In this document: positions 12,895 to 14,672 of the stretch, one piece after another
Layout: every line of letters begins with the position of its first letter
How positions within the stretch are numbered: position 1 is the first letter of the stretch
DNA from: JADLHS01 sp036274115
Lineage (GTDB): Bacteria > Verrucomicrobiota > Verrucomicrobiia > Limisphaerales > JADLHS01
Length of the DNA stretch: 14,672 bases
NCBI GenBank assembly: GCA_036274115.1
Contig: DASUGI010000302.1
Location: 1-14,672 of the forward strand
Direction of reading: 5' to 3'
Translations under genes and position numbers: made by a program
Notes under the pieces: model-generated
Databases searched by the model: none
What the model was told of the DNA's origin: nothing
Seen by the model: only the letters and a program-made list of their open reading frames with translations

Positions 12895-14484
12895 TCAATA
12901 GTTCCAACCGACGGCGCCGGGTGGTGTTGTCGTGGTGGTTCTTGTCGGCCCGCCCCATTTTGGGCAATGGAGAATCGTCGTTGGGATTGGGTCCACCGTA
13001 CAACCGCATTCGTCCAGCATCTTATGAGCGTAGGTATTCGAGTTTGGCCCGAAGATGTTGTATGGCGAGATGGGAGAGGTATCATGATAGTTTCGAAGGC
13101 ACTGCTGAACTTGAGCACAAGATGAGTCGCATGTGACCGGGTAATTTGTATCAGTTCGGTCTGCTTCAGGATTATGCACAAGGGCAAGCCCGCTACCGGA
13201 TGAACCGCTCGGCCCACCACCAGGAACTGGTCGGCCAGTTCCGTTATCTGTACTAAGCTGAAATTCGGAGCCGTCCGGCGCAATCACGCCACAATGAGTG
13301 GCCAAGCCTCCCGCTGCTGGGTTACAAGCGAGACTGATATCGCACAGACCGGAGGGATCGGCTCTGTTGATTGAGTCATTGGCGACAAACCGGAATAAAT
13401 TCTCAGCCAACCCACCTCTGTGCAAAATCCGCCTCGTAAACAAAGTGAATCCAAGCTCATGGATTGGGTCACCGTTTAACCATCGCTGTAAACTTGGCTC
13501 GTAGAAGCGGTGACCGTAGTAGTAGAAGCCGGTGCGGAGGTGAACTTCCTTGCTGGAGAAACGATAGGTGTTGACATTGGCCAAGCCGCCACGGCTGGAA
13601 ATCACATTCCCGTACGGATCATAACGATAGCTGGCCGCCAGCGTCTGGCTGGTGCTGACTAGGTAAGTCACGTTCCCGTTGCCATCTGATTGGTAATAGA
13701 CATGGAAAAGCATGTTACCAGAGTTGTAGCCATAGCTGCGCGCCAACAACCCGCCGATTCCGCCTGCACCTTCCAGTGAACCGCTCAGGTCAGTGCCCCG
13801 CGTGTAATTCACCTGGGGCTCGTTGGTTTCGTCGCGTTCCTGAATCACCCGCCAACCATCATAGATATAGCGCGTAATGCTGTTGGTGGACCACGTCATG
13901 CCACCGCCGCCGCCCTCCACGAGAGAATCGTCGCCGCCGGGGTCAGGAACGTGCGTGTTTTGCAGTTCCAGTCGTACCTTCAAACGTCCCTGCCCGTCGT
14001 AGGCAAACAAGGTTTGACGAAACGGGTAATTGGTGTAGGCAACCAAGTTGCTCTGGATGATGCTCAAGCGGTTTTCGTCGTCATAGCCAAACTCCAAGGC
14101 CATGCCGCCACACGAAGTCAGATTTCCATTGGCGTCGTACGTGCACGATCCATCCGGCGCGCTGGTCAATTGGTTCAAGCCGTCCACGCTGAATGTTTGC
14201 AACGTTGCGTTGTTCGTCCGGTAATTAAGATTCCAAGCCGAATCGTACGTGTAACCGCGATCCTCGCTGGCGGTGCCGCTGTCCGCCACCTTCAACTGAC
14301 CGATGGCGTCGTAGGTATAATCGTAAGTGCTTCCCGCGTTGAAGACTTGTTGCGTGCGCTGATTGCCGGGGTTGTACGCGTATTGATGAGAGTTGAGAGT
14401 TGAGTGATCACTCTTCTTGAGCGTCGTGCTCAACAGCCGGGCGTTGCCATCAAACGTGTTGGTGATGTAGCTGGTGTTGGGCAA
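12895..14484 (-). CDS. RHS-repeat core protein with variable C-terminal tip, 5' part lost
   Basis: 529 residues remain from a TTG at 14484. YD/RHS repeats ('YTYDAIGQLKV', 'CTYDANGNLTS', 'FGYDDENRLSI', 'FAYDGQGRLKV', 'RYDPYGNVIS') lead to the conserved core 'YRFSSKEVHLRTGFYYYGHRF' and 'RWLNGDPIHELG', ending at 'INRADPSGL' (about residue 382). The last ~145 residues are unrelated to the repeats, as in polymorphic toxins. They hold 'THCGVIAPDGSEFQL' (H397), several Cys residues, 'FGPNSNTYAHKMLDECGC' (N481-N483) and 'PPGAVGWNY'. A His segment followed by 'NSNT....L' vaguely recalls permuted NlpC/P60-like domains, but the activity is unproven. RHS proteins are normally far longer; here the N-terminal part is cut off by an IS256-type element and a frameshift, so the gene is probably inactive. 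The neighbouring lipoprotein may be its immunity partner. Confidence 0.85.
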   Translation of the reverse strand: MPNTSYITNTFDGNARLLSTTLKKSDHSTLNSHQYAYNPGNQRTQQVFNAGSTYDYTYDAIGQLKVADSGTASEDRGYTYDSAWNLNYRTNNATLQTFSVDGLNQLTSAPDGSCTYDANGNLTSCGGMALEFGYDDENRLSIIQSNLVAYTNYPFRQTLFAYDGQGRLKVRLELQNTHVPDPGGDDSLVEGGGGGMTWSTNSITRYIYDGWRVIQERDETNEPQVNYTRGTDLSGSLEGAGGIGGLLARSYGYNSGNMLFHVYYQSDGNGNVTYLVSTSQTLAASYRYDPYGNVISSRGGLANVNTYRFSSKEVHLRTGFYYYGHRFYEPSLQRWLNGDPIHELGFTLFTRRILHRGGLAENLFRFVANDSINRADPSGLCDISLACNPAAGGLATHCGVIAPDGSEFQLSTDNGTGRPVPGGGPSGSSGSGLALVHNPEADRTDTNYPVTCDSSCAQVQQCLRNYHDTSPISPYNIFGPNSNTYAHKMLDECGCTVDPIPTTILHCPKWGGPTRTTTTTPPGAVGWNY

Positions 14485-14535
14485 TGCCAGTTGATGGATG
14501 AGGTGTTAAGAGCCGCAGTGCCGTCGTAAGAAGGG
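14485..14535 (-). pseudogene. RHS reading frame continued in another phase up to the IS end
   Basis: In the neighbouring frame the minus strand reads 'RRPSYDGTAALNTSSINW' then 'HCPTP'. One added base after CA (CAT TGC to CAA TTG C) would give 'SSINWQLPNTSYITNTFDG', which is the normal RHS continuation into the 14484 frame. The RHS gene therefore carries a single-base loss here besides the IS insertion. Confidence 0.65.
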
Positions 14536-14672
14536 CGGCGCAAATTTTTTTCTGTAAATTCGTCGAGCATTAAACAGAGGGCTGGGTTTGGCATTCCATG
14601 TTGAGGTAAATTTTTCCGGTTTCCCATTCGTCGCTGAACTCGGCCAGCAGCGCGCTGACCAAGCGCAGGAGC
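14536..14672 (-). mobile_element. IS256-family element, 3' end (rest beyond window)
   Basis: Contains the transposase C-terminus and about 35 nt of non-coding end sequence, in which AATTTACAGAAAAAAATTTG (minus strand, about 14542-14561) resembles the A/T-rich terminal inverted repeats of IS256-type elements. The boundary with RHS sequence is placed near 14536 because RHS-like translation resumes there. The other end and the target-site duplication lie outside the window, so the limit is approximate. Confidence 0.7.
14570..14672 (-). CDS. IS256-family (Mutator-type) transposase, C-terminal fragment
   Basis: The last 33 codons read 'LLRLVSALLAEFSDEWETGK' then 'IYLNMEC' and end at the TAA at 14570-14572. 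'RLVSA.L.E...EW.TG..YL.M' is the conserved C-terminus of IS256-family transposases, DDE enzymes that move the element by copy-paste through a circular intermediate. The catalytic residues lie outside the window, so intactness cannot be judged. The element interrupts the RHS gene in the same orientation. Confidence 0.85.
   Translation of the reverse strand, partial: LLRLVSALLAEFSDEWETGKIYLNMECQTQPSV

Noticed and set aside
12891..13283. Upstream extension of the lipoprotein reading frame
   Set aside because: It overlaps the RHS C-terminus in another phase, and the signal peptide with lipobox begins only at 12872-12890.
13405..13470. Apparent insertion 'FTLFTRRILHR' in the RHS core after 'DPIHELG'
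   Set aside because: The DNA is not repetitive and variable segments at this point occur in normal RHS cores of this group.
14391..14416. GAGAGTTGAGAGTTGAGTGATCACTC run as another repeat insertion
   Set aside because: Protein length around 'SDHSTLNSHQY' matches ordinary RHS sequence, so an insertion is not supported; the resemblance may be chance.

Overview
The window looks like a chromosome segment from a Verrucomicrobia-type bacterium (Pedosphaera/Limisphaerales-like). This is inferred from protein style, not from any database search. The clues are large secreted LamG-bearing glycoside hydrolases ending in a 'SATNL..PPVNW..VTN....NG....FFRL' tail, RHS-core proteins of the 'YRFSSKE...GFYYYGHRFYEP' type, and a Reg_prop sensor kinase next to sugar hydrolases. 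Every gene I accept is on the minus strand. No rRNA, tRNA or CRISPR array was seen.

Layout in transcriptional order (right to left). (a) 14570-14672 is the 3' end of an IS256-family (Mutator-type) transposase entering from the right edge. (b) 12895-14484 is an RHS-core protein that has lost its 5' part to the IS and is also frameshifted near 14485. It keeps a divergent ~145-residue C-terminal tip. (c) 12363-12890 is a small lipoprotein gene 4 nt downstream, followed by an internally deleted copy of itself (12278-12366). (d) 11811-12230 is a small membrane-anchored protein of unknown function. (e) 11556-11742 is a frameshifted gene remnant. (f) 11061-11555 holds no gene I can support. (g) 6768-11060 is a secreted GH43 arabinanase-like enzyme with three LamG domains. 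(h) 2987-6619 is a two-component sensor kinase with 14 propeller repeats. (i) 2358-2990 is its NarL/FixJ-type response regulator, overlapping the kinase by 4 nt. (j) 1-2266 is a secreted GH2 glycosidase running off the left edge. Items g-j read as a carbohydrate-use locus: the periplasmic propeller probably senses a plant-type oligosaccharide and the regulator probably controls the flanking hydrolases.

The most unusual feature is a family of short, imperfectly palindromic, simple-sequence-like elements. The main unit is an 8-nt GGCGAAAC/GGCGAATC and its complement, often joined to GTGAC/GTCAC blocks; other units are GAATTCA, CGACACC and TGAGTTAA-like. The elements sit between genes and also inside the reading frames of the GH2, kinase and GH43 genes, where they add roughly 10-45 residues each without breaking the frame. 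Comparing the three LamG repeats of the GH43 protein with one another shows the inserted segments directly. The 8-nt unit is stop-free in all six frames, which explains the tolerance. The arrangement is analogous to the Rickettsia palindromic elements but unrelated in sequence as far as I can tell.
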